In this document: positions 34,934 to 42,833 of the stretch, piece by piece
Numbering within the stretch: position 1 is the first letter of the stretch
Layout: the number at the start of each line of letters is the position of its first letter
Program-made: the position numbers and the translations under genes
Notes under the pieces: model-generated
The model's input: the letters and a program-made list of their open reading frames with translations, nothing else
Databases searched by the model: none
Told to the model about the DNA's origin: nothing
Source: Polyangiaceae bacterium
GTDB taxonomy: Bacteria > Myxococcota_A > Polyangia > Polyangiales > Polyangiaceae
Assembly: GCA_013214025.1 (NCBI GenBank)
Contig: JABSRN010000047.1
Coordinates: 1-56,295, forward strand
Direction of reading: 5' to 3'
DNA: 56,295 nucleotides

Positions 34934-36772
34934 ATGACGAACGATTCAGGACTCGAAGTATTCGGCGATATTCAACAAGCAGCCCCCACCCACAACTCTC
35001 GGAGTACATCCGCGGGCAATGATGCTTCCCACGGCGGTCTAGCGAAGAGTTCGGCCCGTCGCAGCATACCTCCGCCGGCTCCCAGCACTCGCGCCCGTCG
35101 CAGCATACCTCCGCCGGCTCCCAGCACTCGTGCTCGCACTATGCCGCCCGCCGCACGGCCCGCCGTGTCCGTTCCCATGGGAGACAACCCGCTCCCGCCC
35201 CCGCCTCACGCAAACTCCAGCGTGCCTCCGCCCCCTCCCGGCTCGCTTCGTTCCAGCGCACCGCCAGCCATGCGTCGCAGCGCACCGCCGCCCGCGCCGA
35301 TGTCGCTGCGACCGGTCACGGCCGTCCCACCACCGTCCACCATTCGCCAGAATTCGCTTCGCACTGCCCCGGGATTGCCTCCCGCACCGCCCGTCAACCT
35401 GGTGAAAAGAATCTCGATCCTGCCTCCTGCGCCGCTCTCGCGTCCCACCGCCGGCACCTATTCCGTGGGTAACACGCCACTGCCGCTCCACCCAGCGCCT
35501 GCCGCCGATAGCGATGATGACGAGCCAACGACCAGCATGGCCACCTCCCTGGATACCCAGCCCGAGTTGCCGCCCGTTCTCAACCCCTCCTCATTCCCAC
35601 CGAGCGCCATCTCATTGCCACGACCGTCTCGACCGCCGGCTATCTCTGTCATCCCCGCCGTAAACCGCGAATCAGTCGCCAGTTTGCCGCCCGTTGCCAT
35701 GACGGCACCAGGCGGCGGCCGCTTCGACACACAAGCCGCTCGCAAGGGTGCTATGCTAGCCGCCGCCGGGCTGTTGCTGGTTGTGGCCGCTCTATTCGGG
35801 CCCAGCACGACGGGCTCACTCGTGCTTACGGTAAGCGGTCCCGGGGGCGTCAGCGTTCGCGGACTCAGCATCCTGGTGGACGGCAAATTGCGATGCGACA
35901 AGTCCCCCTGTCTCGTCAAAGAATTGCCCGAAGGGGCCCGTTTCATCGCGGCCCGAGCACCTGGCTATGGCTCCACCGAAGCCAGCGCGATCCGCATCGA
36001 GCCAGGAGAATCCGCAGCCTACCATATCACTCTCGAAAAAAACGGGATGGGCTCCGGTCTAAGTATCCAGGCAGCCGGCGCCGGACTCAGCGTCTACGTC
36101 GACGGAAACTCCGTGGGCAGCCTTCCGCGTAAACACTTCAACGTGAGCCCGGGTTCCCACCGAGTTTCGATCCGCGGACAACTCTACGAGAATTACGATC
36201 TCGTAGTGAACGTCGACGAGTTCGAGCCGACAGTGATCGGTCCCCTTCGCATGACCCAGACCAAGCGCGCACTCCAGCTAACGCCGGGCAAAGGCGCCAA
36301 GCATGCCCAGATCGTGCTCGATGGACGACATGTGCCCACCCTGCCCGCCACCATCGCCTTGGCACTCGATCGTCCCCACACCATATCCGCGCGTCGCAAG
36401 GGGTATCAAGCTTACGAAAAAACGGTGCAGCTTTTGCCAGGGACGGATCCGATGGTGATGAAGATCGCGCTCTCTCCCGCCACCTACTCCGAGCGCCCCC
36501 GTCCGAAGCCAGTTGTGCGACACAAGCGCCCCGCGCCCGCCAAGGCGCCGGTGAGCAGCTCGCGCGGGCATTCCACACTGAACGTCAATGCCATCCCCAT
36601 GGCCTCTGTTGTGATCGACGGAAAACCCATGGGACACACACCAATCATGGGGATTCGAGTCGGTCCCGGCGTGCACACGGTCGTGTTCAATCATCCCGAG
36701 TTGGGGCGAAAAGTCACAAGCGTCTCCGTCAATCCGGGGGCAACCAAAACCGTTGCCGTGCGTTTTCAGTAA
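34934..36772 (+). CDS. PEGA-domain membrane protein with long Pro-rich N-terminus
   Basis: This 612-aa protein has a disordered Pro/Ser/Ala-rich cytoplasmic arm (about 1-270) with repeated PPPAPS and SVPPPPPG motifs, then one membrane helix (GAMLAAAGLLLVVAALFG, about 272-290). The periplasmic part is mainly beta and contains PEGA-like repeats. One carries VSVRGLSILVDGKLRC, another LSVYVDGNSVGSLP, and the last is TLNVNAIPMASVVIDGKPMG followed by GVHTVVFNHPELG. PEGA domains are small surface-layer or periplasmic beta-sheets, often found with Ser/Thr kinases in Myxococcota. Two exact 39-bp copies (35054-35131) give a duplicated RRSIPPPAPSTRA. A cell-envelope role is likely; the partner is unknown. 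Confidence 0.78.
   Translation: MTNDSGLEVFGDIQQAAPTHNSRSTSAGNDASHGGLAKSSARRSIPPPAPSTRARRSIPPPAPSTRARTMPPAARPAVSVPMGDNPLPPPPHANSSVPPPPPGSLRSSAPPAMRRSAPPPAPMSLRPVTAVPPPSTIRQNSLRTAPGLPPAPPVNLVKRISILPPAPLSRPTAGTYSVGNTPLPLHPAPAADSDDDEPTTSMATSLDTQPELPPVLNPSSFPPSAISLPRPSRPPAISVIPAVNRESVASLPPVAMTAPGGGRFDTQAARKGAMLAAAGLLLVVAALFGPSTTGSLVLTVSGPGGVSVRGLSILVDGKLRCDKSPCLVKELPEGARFIAARAPGYGSTEASAIRIEPGESAAYHITLEKNGMGSGLSIQAAGAGLSVYVDGNSVGSLPRKHFNVSPGSHRVSIRGQLYENYDLVVNVDEFEPTVIGPLRMTQTKRALQLTPGKGAKHAQIVLDGRHVPTLPATIALALDRPHTISARRKGYQAYEKTVQLLPGTDPMVMKIALSPATYSERPRPKPVVRHKRPAPAKAPVSSSRGHSTLNVNAIPMASVVIDGKPMGHTPIMGIRVGPGVHTVVFNHPELGRKVTSVSVNPGATKTVAVRFQ
35054..35131 (+). repeat. Exact tandem duplication of 39 bp in the Pro-rich arm
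   Basis: Two copies, at 35054-35092 and 35093-35131, are identical except at the final base and encode RRSIPPPAPSTRA twice. The identity at synonymous sites indicates a recent duplication. Confidence 0.85.
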
Positions 36773-36867
36773 GCGCGCCGGACAGCCCGATAACACGCCC
36801 AAGTGACGCCCCAGGGGGCACACTTCGTCGAGCGATCTGACTCGGCCGCGGCACCCAGGAGCGGTCC

Positions 36868-38064
36868 GTGGCAACCTACAAGGGAATGCCGACGCCGCTT
36901 ACCTTGAACGAGCTGTCCGCCATCGACGGCAGTCTGACGGAGGAGGAACGTCAGCTCCGCGCGAGTGTGCGTCGCCTGGTGGCCGCTCGATACGCGCCCC
37001 GAGCCGCAGCTCTGTTCGAAAACGAAGAGTTTCCCAGCGACCTCATCGACGAACTCGCTGGCCTCGGACTGCTGGGCGCCGGTCTCGAAGGATACGGCTG
37101 CGCGGGGCTGGGTGCGGTCGCCTACGGAATGATCCTCCAGGAGCTTGAGTATGGCGATAGTGCCCTGCGAAGCTTCGTGAGTGTCCAGGGCTCCCTCGCG
37201 ATGCAAGCCATTCACTCCTTCGGCGACGAGTCCCAAAAACAACGTTGGTTACCGGAGATGGCCAGCGGGAAACTCATCGGGTGTTTCGGTCTGACAGAGC
37301 CAGACAGCGGGTCGGATCCCGCCTCGATGCGTACGGTCGCGAGAAAGGACGGCGACGACTACATCCTGAATGGGACAAAAATGTGGATCACCAACTCCCC
37401 CATCGCACACGTTGCGGTCGTCTGGGCTAAGACGGACGCCCGCGACGCAAAGAGCGTTACCGGCTTCGTGGTGGAGCGCGACAGCGATGGCTTCGAGACA
37501 CCGACTATCACGGGAAAGATGAGCCTGCGTGCCAGCGTCACTGGCGAAATCGTACTGAACGATGTCCGCGTACCGAGCCGTCAAATGCTCGCGGGCAAAC
37601 GTGGCCTTGGAGCGCCGCTAGCCTGTTTGAGTTCCGCCCGCTTCGGCATCTCCTGGGGAGCCTTGGGAGCCGCGCGCGCGTGTCTAGAAAGCACGATCAG
37701 CTACACACGCGAGCGAAAACAGTTCGGCGTCCCCATCGCTCGCAAACAACTGGTTCAAGCTGAGATAGCCGACATGGCGAGCAGCCTCATCACCGGTGAA
37801 CTACTGGCTCTTCACATGGGGCGTATCAAGGAACGCGGCGAGCTACGTCACGAACAAATCTCCCTGTGCAAACGCAACAACGTCGCCGCAGCCCTCGATA
37901 TTGCCCGTCGGTGTCGGGCACTGCTGGGCGCCAACGGCATCTTGTTGGACTACCCCGTCATTCGCCACATGCTGAATCTCGAAAGTGTGATCACCTACGA
38001 AGGCACCCACGAGGTCCATACACTCGTACTTGGGCGCGCCTTGACTGGCGAAGACGCGTTTTAG
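36868..38064 (+). CDS. gcdH: Glutaryl-CoA dehydrogenase
   Basis: This 398-aa FAD enzyme oxidises and decarboxylates glutaryl-CoA to crotonyl-CoA and CO2. It starts at a GTG with AGGAG six bases before. It aligns by eye along its length with glutaryl-CoA dehydrogenases: LRSFVSVQGSLAMQAI holds the Arg that binds the distal carboxylate in this subfamily. CFGLTEPDSGSDP, YILNGTKMWITNSP, ARFGISWGALGAA and RERKQFGVPIARKQLVQ follow, and TYEGTHEVHTLVLGRALTG carries the catalytic Glu. This makes it GcdH rather than a generic acyl-CoA dehydrogenase. Its crotonyl-CoA product is a substrate for the enoyl-CoA hydratase type encoded at 39437. The pathway source could be lysine, tryptophan or aromatic acid breakdown. 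Confidence 0.92.
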   Translation: MATYKGMPTPLTLNELSAIDGSLTEEERQLRASVRRLVAARYAPRAAALFENEEFPSDLIDELAGLGLLGAGLEGYGCAGLGAVAYGMILQELEYGDSALRSFVSVQGSLAMQAIHSFGDESQKQRWLPEMASGKLIGCFGLTEPDSGSDPASMRTVARKDGDDYILNGTKMWITNSPIAHVAVVWAKTDARDAKSVTGFVVERDSDGFETPTITGKMSLRASVTGEIVLNDVRVPSRQMLAGKRGLGAPLACLSSARFGISWGALGAARACLESTISYTRERKQFGVPIARKQLVQAEIADMASSLITGELLALHMGRIKERGELRHEQISLCKRNNVAAALDIARRCRALLGANGILLDYPVIRHMLNLESVITYEGTHEVHTLVLGRALTGEDAF

Positions 38065-38086
38065 TTCCGGAAGGTCTCGCCTCCAC

Positions 38087-38572
38087 TCAGGAGCGAGCAC
38101 CTAGCGGACGACACAGAACCAACGGAATCTCACGCTCGGTCCACGTCTGGTAGTCATCGTATTGGGGCCACGCCGCGGCCATCAACGGCCAGTAGCGTTC
38201 CTTCTCGGCTAGATCGGCGGTGCTGGCGACCATGGGCATCACCGACCGGCCGATCTGCAGCGTCACATCCGGATGAGCCACCAAATTTCGATACCAGAGC
38301 GGATGGGATACCGCGCCGCCGTTCGAGGCCACCAAACAAACCACATCGCCCTCTTGCACGTAAATAAGCGGGAGCGTCCGTTGCAATCCCGATTTGCGGC
38401 CCACGGTGCTGAGCAGGCAACATCGAGCGCCCGGCATCATGCCCGGTCCCAAACGACCGCCGGTTCCTTCGTAGATAGCGACATGCAATCGTTGCCACTT
38501 CTGCTGCACGCCCGAGGCGACCATCCAGTTCATGAATTTCGGACGCAGCTGAATACTCACGGTCGTTACCAT
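38087..38572 (-). CDS. Deazaflavin-dependent (F420-type) nitroreductase-family protein
   Basis: This 161-aa split-beta-barrel protein is of the Ddn/DUF385 type. Signatures are GARCCLLSTVGRKSGLQRTLPL (residues about 47-68), PLIYVQEGDVVCLVASNGG, HPLWYRNLVAHPDVTLQIG and a terminal EREIPLVLCRP. Characterised relatives use coenzyme F420, and some may use other flavins or haem. It is 17 bp downstream of the TetR gene on the same strand, so the two probably form an operon. No F420 biosynthesis gene is in the window, so the cofactor is inferred from the family only. Confidence 0.85.
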   Translation of the reverse strand: MVTTVSIQLRPKFMNWMVASGVQQKWQRLHVAIYEGTGGRLGPGMMPGARCCLLSTVGRKSGLQRTLPLIYVQEGDVVCLVASNGGAVSHPLWYRNLVAHPDVTLQIGRSVMPMVASTADLAEKERYWPLMAAAWPQYDDYQTWTEREIPLVLCRPLGARS

Positions 38573-38589
38573 TCCTCGTTCGAACGCCG

Positions 38590-39267
38590 TCAGGGCGCTA
38601 CGGGTGCGCCTCGGAGACCGTTGAGCACGAGTCGTGACAGCGTGTCCGCGTACTTTTCGACAGCCTCGTCCCCTAGGGGATCCGGCTCACCCAATTTGCG
38701 CGCGATGCTCGACAAGGTCACGAGCCCAGAGGCGCCCGCCGAAAGGATCAATGCCAGGCTACGCATATCGAACTTGGCTCCGCCCGCGTCTTCGAGTCGC
38801 GCCAAATGACGGGTACCGATTTTAACGGCAGGCACGATCGCGCGTTCGTAAATGTAGTCGAGCCGCTCACCACCGATGGCGCTCTCTTGAGCCAAGATGA
38901 GCGGGAACGCCGGGAGCTGAGCGACCACGCGAACAAATAGCTGGAGGGCGACGGAGACAGCTTCGAAAGGGTCGTCGGACTCGCCCAAATCGGTCATGCC
39001 TTCGAGCATCCACGCCAACTGATCCGCAATCCCGCGATCGATTGCCTCGCGCCACAGGTTGTCCTTGGAGCCGAAGTAGTGGTGCACCAGATTGTGACTG
39101 ACTCCCAGGCGCCGTGTGAGCTCCCGTACGGAGACGCCGTCGAAGCCCGAGGCGGCGAAAGCTTCCAACGCCCCCTCTAGAATCAGCGTTCGGGTAGCGT
39201 CGGCATCCGCGCCCGCGGGGCGACCCAGCTTGGGGGGCTTGGTACTACGCCGGCCGGCAATTTTCAT
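38590..39267 (-). CDS. TetR/AcrR-family transcriptional regulator
   Basis: This 225-aa repressor-type protein starts at the ATG at 39267. Its N-terminal helix-turn-helix is classic TetR: RTLILEGALEAFAASGFDGV, then SVRELTRRLGVSHNLVHHYF followed by GSKDNLW. The C-terminal ligand-binding domain is unassigned. The frame reaches a TTG at 39333, but the ATG is preferred because GGGGA lies just upstream and because the longer form would cover the divergent promoter at 39294. It is divergent from the enoyl-CoA hydratase operon, so it probably controls that operon and itself in response to an acyl-CoA or pathway intermediate (inference). Confidence 0.88.
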   Translation of the reverse strand: MKIAGRRSTKPPKLGRPAGADADATRTLILEGALEAFAASGFDGVSVRELTRRLGVSHNLVHHYFGSKDNLWREAIDRGIADQLAWMLEGMTDLGESDDPFEAVSVALQLFVRVVAQLPAFPLILAQESAIGGERLDYIYERAIVPAVKIGTRHLARLEDAGGAKFDMRSLALILSAGASGLVTLSSIARKLGEPDPLGDEAVEKYADTLSRLVLNGLRGAPVAP

Positions 39268-39293
39268 CTTCCCCACAACGCTGCTGACAGTAC

Positions 39294-39322
39294 TTGACAG
39301 CTGCCTAATTTCAACAGATAAC
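39294..39322 (+). promoter_or_regulatory. Sigma70-like promoter for the enoyl-CoA hydratase operon
   Basis: TTGACA at 39294-39299 and GATAAC at 39317-39322 (4/6) are separated by 17 bp, in the divergent gap beside the TetR gene. Two direct TGACAG copies, at 39285 and 39295, overlap the -35 region and are candidate regulator contacts. The leader would be about 105 nt. Confidence 0.5.
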
Positions 39323-39436
39323 GAATTGGACAACTGACAAGATTTGCGGAATCGCTTACCCCGGCCCGTTCTAGGACGGAGCCTGCGAGACCCAGTCTTG
39401 TCAGCAGCGGCAGATCAAGGACACAGGAATCAATCA

Positions 39437-40237
39437 ATGGCCATTCATACCGAAGTACGTGGAAACACCTTTCTGATCACCATCGACCGTCCGGAGCGAC
39501 GCAACTCCCTCGACATGGAGCACTTCGGGCGCCTGGCCAACGCGTGGATCCGATACCGCGACGACGACGACTTGCGCTGCGCCATTATTACCGGCGTGGA
39601 AGACACCTTCTGCGTCGGCGCCGATCTCAAGAGCTTCGTCACCCAGGTGACTGCCAACATCGACGCCCTCGCCAGCGGCGAAGAAGTCGAAGACTTCCCA
39701 GCGGACGCCGCCCTCACGGGCGTGTTGCGTGAGTTCGAACTCTACAAGCCCGTTATCGCCGGCATCAACGGCCTCTGCGCCGCCGGTGGCCTTGAGATGC
39801 TGCACAGTATCGACATCCGCGTCTGCAGCGACAAGGCGCGATTCTCGGTTGCCGAAGCCAAGCGCGGCCTCTTTCCGGGCGGCGGCACCACCGTGCAGCT
39901 TCCGCGCCACATCCCCTACTGCCGCGCCATGGAGATGCTGCTCACGGCGGACTTTATCGACGCCGAAAAAGCCTACGAGTACGGCCTCGTCAACAAGGTC
40001 GTGCCCCACGACCAGTTGCTGGACGCCGCCTTCGAATACGCCGACAGAATCCAGAAGAACGGCCCCGTGGCAATTCGCAAGATCAAAGAGAGCGTTCTCA
40101 AGGGTCTTCGCATGCCCCTACAAGAGGCATTCAACCAAGAACTCAATTACGCCGCCGAGGTGTTCATGACCGAAGACGCCCAAGAGGGTCCCCTCGCCTT
40201 CAAAGAGAAGCGCGAACCGGTCTGGAAGAACAAGTAG
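39437..40237 (+). CDS. Enoyl-CoA hydratase/isomerase (crotonase family)
   Basis: This 266-aa protein starts at the ATG at 39437, after AGGA; the longer frame from 39344 has no support. The first oxyanion loop is DTFCVGADLKSF. The second is GLCAAGGLEML, whose Glu matches Glu144 of rat enoyl-CoA hydratase, and FSVAEAKRG supplies the equivalent of Glu164. Having both Glu supports syn-hydration of a 2-enoyl-CoA to a 3-hydroxyacyl-CoA. The C-terminal ending FKEKREPVWKNK is typical. It is the first gene of a four-gene run: thiolase 30 bp on, then DUF35 and SCP2. Confidence 0.88.
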   Translation: MAIHTEVRGNTFLITIDRPERRNSLDMEHFGRLANAWIRYRDDDDLRCAIITGVEDTFCVGADLKSFVTQVTANIDALASGEEVEDFPADAALTGVLREFELYKPVIAGINGLCAAGGLEMLHSIDIRVCSDKARFSVAEAKRGLFPGGGTTVQLPRHIPYCRAMEMLLTADFIDAEKAYEYGLVNKVVPHDQLLDAAFEYADRIQKNGPVAIRKIKESVLKGLRMPLQEAFNQELNYAAEVFMTEDAQEGPLAFKEKREPVWKNK

Positions 40238-40267
40238 CCCCCACGGGCTCCAATCGGAAAATCTATC

Positions 40268-41428
40268 ATGACCCTAAAGAACAACAGCGCCATCGCCGGC
40301 ATCGGGTTCTCCGACTTCGGCATGGTCTACGGCAAAAGCCACATGCGGCTTACCCTCGATGCCTCCAAGGCGGCCATCGAGGACAGCGGGCTCAACAAAG
40401 ATGACATCGATGGTGTGATCGCCGTGATGCCGGCTGTCATGGGCGAACAGCACGGCTGGGCGACTCGAGTCGCCGCCCACCTCGGACTAACCCCCAAAGT
40501 GAGCTTCACGGCAGACATGGGTGGCGCGACCTGTATCGGCATGATTCAGACCGCGGCGCTGTACATCAATGCGGGCATGGCGAGCGCCGTACTCGTTTGC
40601 TTCGGTAACCAAAACAACCCCCAGGGGCAGCTCATGCAGCTCATGGGCAGCTCCTACGCGTTCCCCTACGGCGACATCGGCGCCATCCCCTTCATGGGTC
40701 ACATCGCCAGTGTTCAAATGGAACACGAAGGCATCACCCAGGACCACTACGGGGAAATCGCCGCCACTTTCCGCAAACACGCCGGAAAGAACCCCAACGC
40801 GCAAAAGCAAAAGCCCTTCACAATCGAAGATCACAACAACTCGCGATTCGTCGCCGAGCCGTTGCGACTCTTCGATTGTTGTCTGGTGACGGACGGCGGC
40901 GGCGCCATCATCGTGACGAGTCGCGAACGTGCCAAAGATCTGAAGAACAAGTCGGTCATCATCCAAGGTGCCGGACAAGAGCATGGTGCGGACATGATTG
41001 AACCCCACGCCCGACCGAAGAGCACCCTGGCGGGCAGCATGGCCGCCAACTCAGCCTTTGAGATGGCCGGCTGTGATCGCAAGGACATCGATGCCGCGAT
41101 GATCTACGACGGATTTACGCCGCTCGTCGTACATTGCCTCGCCGCTTTCGGCTTCGCACAACGCGGCGAGGTCGGGCCTTATCTAGCCAGCGGGGCTCTC
41201 CGTATGGATGGCGCCTTGCCGACCAACACCCACGGCGGTCTACTCAGCGAAGGTCATCTATTCGGTTTCGGTCACGTAGCGGAAGCCACGCGACAAATCC
41301 GAGGCACGGCCGACGGTCGGCAGCTAGACAAGACCGACCTGATTTTCGTCAACGGCTTCGGGGGTGCGCCCCATGAGGCACCGCCCACCCTGAGCTACTC
41401 CACCCTCATCCTCAGCCCGGACGCCTAA
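40268..41428 (+). CDS. SCP2-type thiolase-like protein (non-decarboxylating; thiolase or aldolase)
   Basis: This 386-aa protein has a thiolase fold of the SCP2/lipid-transfer (Ltp) branch. N-terminal IAGIGFSDFG is followed by MGGATCIGMIQTA with Cys89 at the position of the thiolase nucleophile. Later come HTHGGLLSEGHLFGFGH-like (NTHGGLLSEGHLFGFGH) and LIFVNGFGG, near the usual His and C-terminal catalytic loop. Proteins of this branch work with an adjacent DUF35 partner, either as thiolases or, for Ltp2-type members, as retro-aldolases that cleave sterol side chains. The DUF35 gene starts 13 bp downstream, so the pair is intact here. Which reaction applies cannot be decided by eye. Confidence 0.85.
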   Translation: MTLKNNSAIAGIGFSDFGMVYGKSHMRLTLDASKAAIEDSGLNKDDIDGVIAVMPAVMGEQHGWATRVAAHLGLTPKVSFTADMGGATCIGMIQTAALYINAGMASAVLVCFGNQNNPQGQLMQLMGSSYAFPYGDIGAIPFMGHIASVQMEHEGITQDHYGEIAATFRKHAGKNPNAQKQKPFTIEDHNNSRFVAEPLRLFDCCLVTDGGGAIIVTSRERAKDLKNKSVIIQGAGQEHGADMIEPHARPKSTLAGSMAANSAFEMAGCDRKDIDAAMIYDGFTPLVVHCLAAFGFAQRGEVGPYLASGALRMDGALPTNTHGGLLSEGHLFGFGHVAEATRQIRGTADGRQLDKTDLIFVNGFGGAPHEAPPTLSYSTLILSPDA

Positions 41429-41441
41429 GGAGCACTGCAAA

Positions 41442-41882
41442 ATGTTTGATGTACCTCTTCCCGTCAGCAACGAAGACTCCGAGGCGTACTGGGGGGCTTG
41501 TAACAAACACAAGCTGCTCATGAGCCAATGCCAGGACTGCCAACACAACTGGCTGCCCCATATGGGGATCTGCCCGAAGTGTCTCAGCGACAACGTCAAA
41601 GACGTCGAGAGCAGCGGCAAGGCCACGGTCGTCTCCCGCATTGTAGTCTACAAGTCCCAACATCCGGCGTTCTCAGGTCGCTCCTTCAACGTTGCGATCG
41701 TCGAACTCGACGAAGGCCCCCGTTTGCACACACGCATCGAAGGCGTCGAAGACAACAAGTTTTCTATCGGCGACAAGATGGAAGTCGAGTACCTTCTGCC
41801 TGCCGAAGATGAGGCGGGTGAGAAAGTCACACTCCCCGTATTTAAGCCACTCGGCTCCGACTGGAAACCTAGCGCTGAATGA
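41442..41882 (+). CDS. DUF35 Zn-ribbon/OB-fold protein (partner of thiolase)
   Basis: This 146-aa protein has a rubredoxin-like Zn ribbon, CQDC at 30-33 and CPKC at 44-47, and an OB-fold that binds acyl-CoA (GKATVVSRIVVYKSQHPAF, FNVAIVELDEGPRLHTRI). A run of AAGGA precedes the ATG by about ten bases. DUF35 proteins form complexes with SCP2-type thiolases or aldolases and are needed for activity. The 13-bp spacing from the thiolase gene strongly suggests a co-translated complex. The C-terminus is acidic and short. Confidence 0.9.
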   Translation: MFDVPLPVSNEDSEAYWGACNKHKLLMSQCQDCQHNWLPHMGICPKCLSDNVKDVESSGKATVVSRIVVYKSQHPAFSGRSFNVAIVELDEGPRLHTRIEGVEDNKFSIGDKMEVEYLLPAEDEAGEKVTLPVFKPLGSDWKPSAE

Positions 41883-41969
41883 GCGCCCGGCAGCCAACAC
41901 CCCCATTCATCAACCGAATCCCCCATCCACTCAACATGCGTCATCCAGGCGCTGAATAGGAAAAACAAC

Positions 41970-42302
41970 ATGGCCGAAAAAGTAACAAGCGTTAAAGTCT
42001 GGTTCGACGAAGTCTTCCCCAAGAAGTTTGATCCCAAAGCCACCGGCGGCTTCCAGGGCACGTTCCAGTTCAACATTACCGGCGACGACGGCGGCGAATG
42101 GACCACCACCATCGAAGGCGACGCCATGCAGGTAACCGAGGGTCTCAGTGGCGAGCCCGAATTCAGCATCACCATGAAGGACGAAAACTTCCTCAAAATG
42201 ATGAACGGCGAATTGAACGGCCAGATGGCGTTCATGAGCGGCAAGCTCAAGTTCAAAGGTTCCATGAGCGTTGCCATGAAGCTCAAAGGTCTGCTTTTCT
42301 AA
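41970..42302 (+). CDS. SCP2 sterol-carrier domain protein
   Basis: This is a 110-aa single SCP2 domain preceded by AGGA eight bases before the ATG. It has the family strands FQGTFQFNITGDDGGEWT and MQVTEGLSGEPEFSITMKDE, the C-terminal NFLKMMNGELNGQMAFMSGK and then LKFKGSMSVAMKLKGLLF. SCP2 domains bind acyl-CoA, sterols or other hydrophobic ligands in a tunnel. It closes the operon, followed directly by an intrinsic terminator. It would deliver or retain a hydrophobic substrate for the upstream thiolase pair (inference). Confidence 0.92.
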   Translation: MAEKVTSVKVWFDEVFPKKFDPKATGGFQGTFQFNITGDDGGEWTTTIEGDAMQVTEGLSGEPEFSITMKDENFLKMMNGELNGQMAFMSGKLKFKGSMSVAMKLKGLLF

Positions 42303-42324
42303 GCCAGCTCAATTCAACACTGAC

Positions 42325-42359
42325 GAATGGGCATCCTGCGGGGTGCCCATTCTCATTTT
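42325..42359 (+). terminator. Intrinsic terminator of the enoyl-CoA hydratase-thiolase-DUF35-SCP2 operon
   Basis: Arms gaatgggcatcc (42325-42336) and gggtgcccattc (42341-42352) pair over 12 positions with one T-G wobble and a 4-nt loop, followed by tcatttt. It starts 23 bp after the SCP2 stop. Confidence 0.85.
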
Positions 42360-42455
42360 GTGTCCTGGCCCCGATAACTCCGGTGCTCTCAGCCTCGGTT
42401 CTCCCTTCCTCCGATTGTGGCTTGGAAGCCGACCCCTTCCGATCTATCCGGAGAT

Positions 42456-42833
42456 ATGGCTAGCAAGGGACGCCCCTACCGGACCGTGAACGTCGAAGGA
42501 TTCGAGATCCTGATTGGTAAAGGCGACGCCTTCAACGATCACCTCACCTTTGAGATAGCGGATGACGACGACTTCTGGCTACACGTCGCGGACTACGCCG
42601 GCACCCACGTTGTGGTGCGCAACCCCGACAGGCTCTCCGTACTCCCCTCCTCAGTCGCCCAGGCCGCCGCCCAGCAGTCCGTTCACCACTCCAAAGCGCG
42701 GGGAGCGAAAGGCAAAGTTGCCGTACATCTGTGTCGAATCTCTGACGTGTCCAAACGACGCGGGGCGCCCGCCGGCGAGGTCCAACTGCGAACTTGGGAA
42801 GTGCTAAAAATCTATCCGCAAATCGACGGCTAG
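42456..42833 (+). CDS. Stand-alone NFACT-R (DUF814) domain protein
   Basis: This protein is about 125 aa from the ATG at 42456; a GTG at 42417 would add 13 residues. It is a single NFACT-R domain: GFEILIGKGDAFNDHLTFEI, then DDFWLHVADYAGTHVVVRNP, then SSVAQAAAQQSVHHSKARGA and KVAVHLCRISDVSKRRGAPAG. In full-length RqcH/NEMF proteins this domain binds RNA at stalled 50S-tRNA complexes. Here the NFACT-N, helix-hairpin-helix and coiled-coil parts are absent. Stand-alone copies exist in bacteria but have little characterisation. A role in RNA or ribosome binding is inferred from the fold. Confidence 0.82.
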   Translation: MASKGRPYRTVNVEGFEILIGKGDAFNDHLTFEIADDDDFWLHVADYAGTHVVVRNPDRLSVLPSSVAQAAAQQSVHHSKARGAKGKVAVHLCRISDVSKRRGAPAGEVQLRTWEVLKIYPQIDG

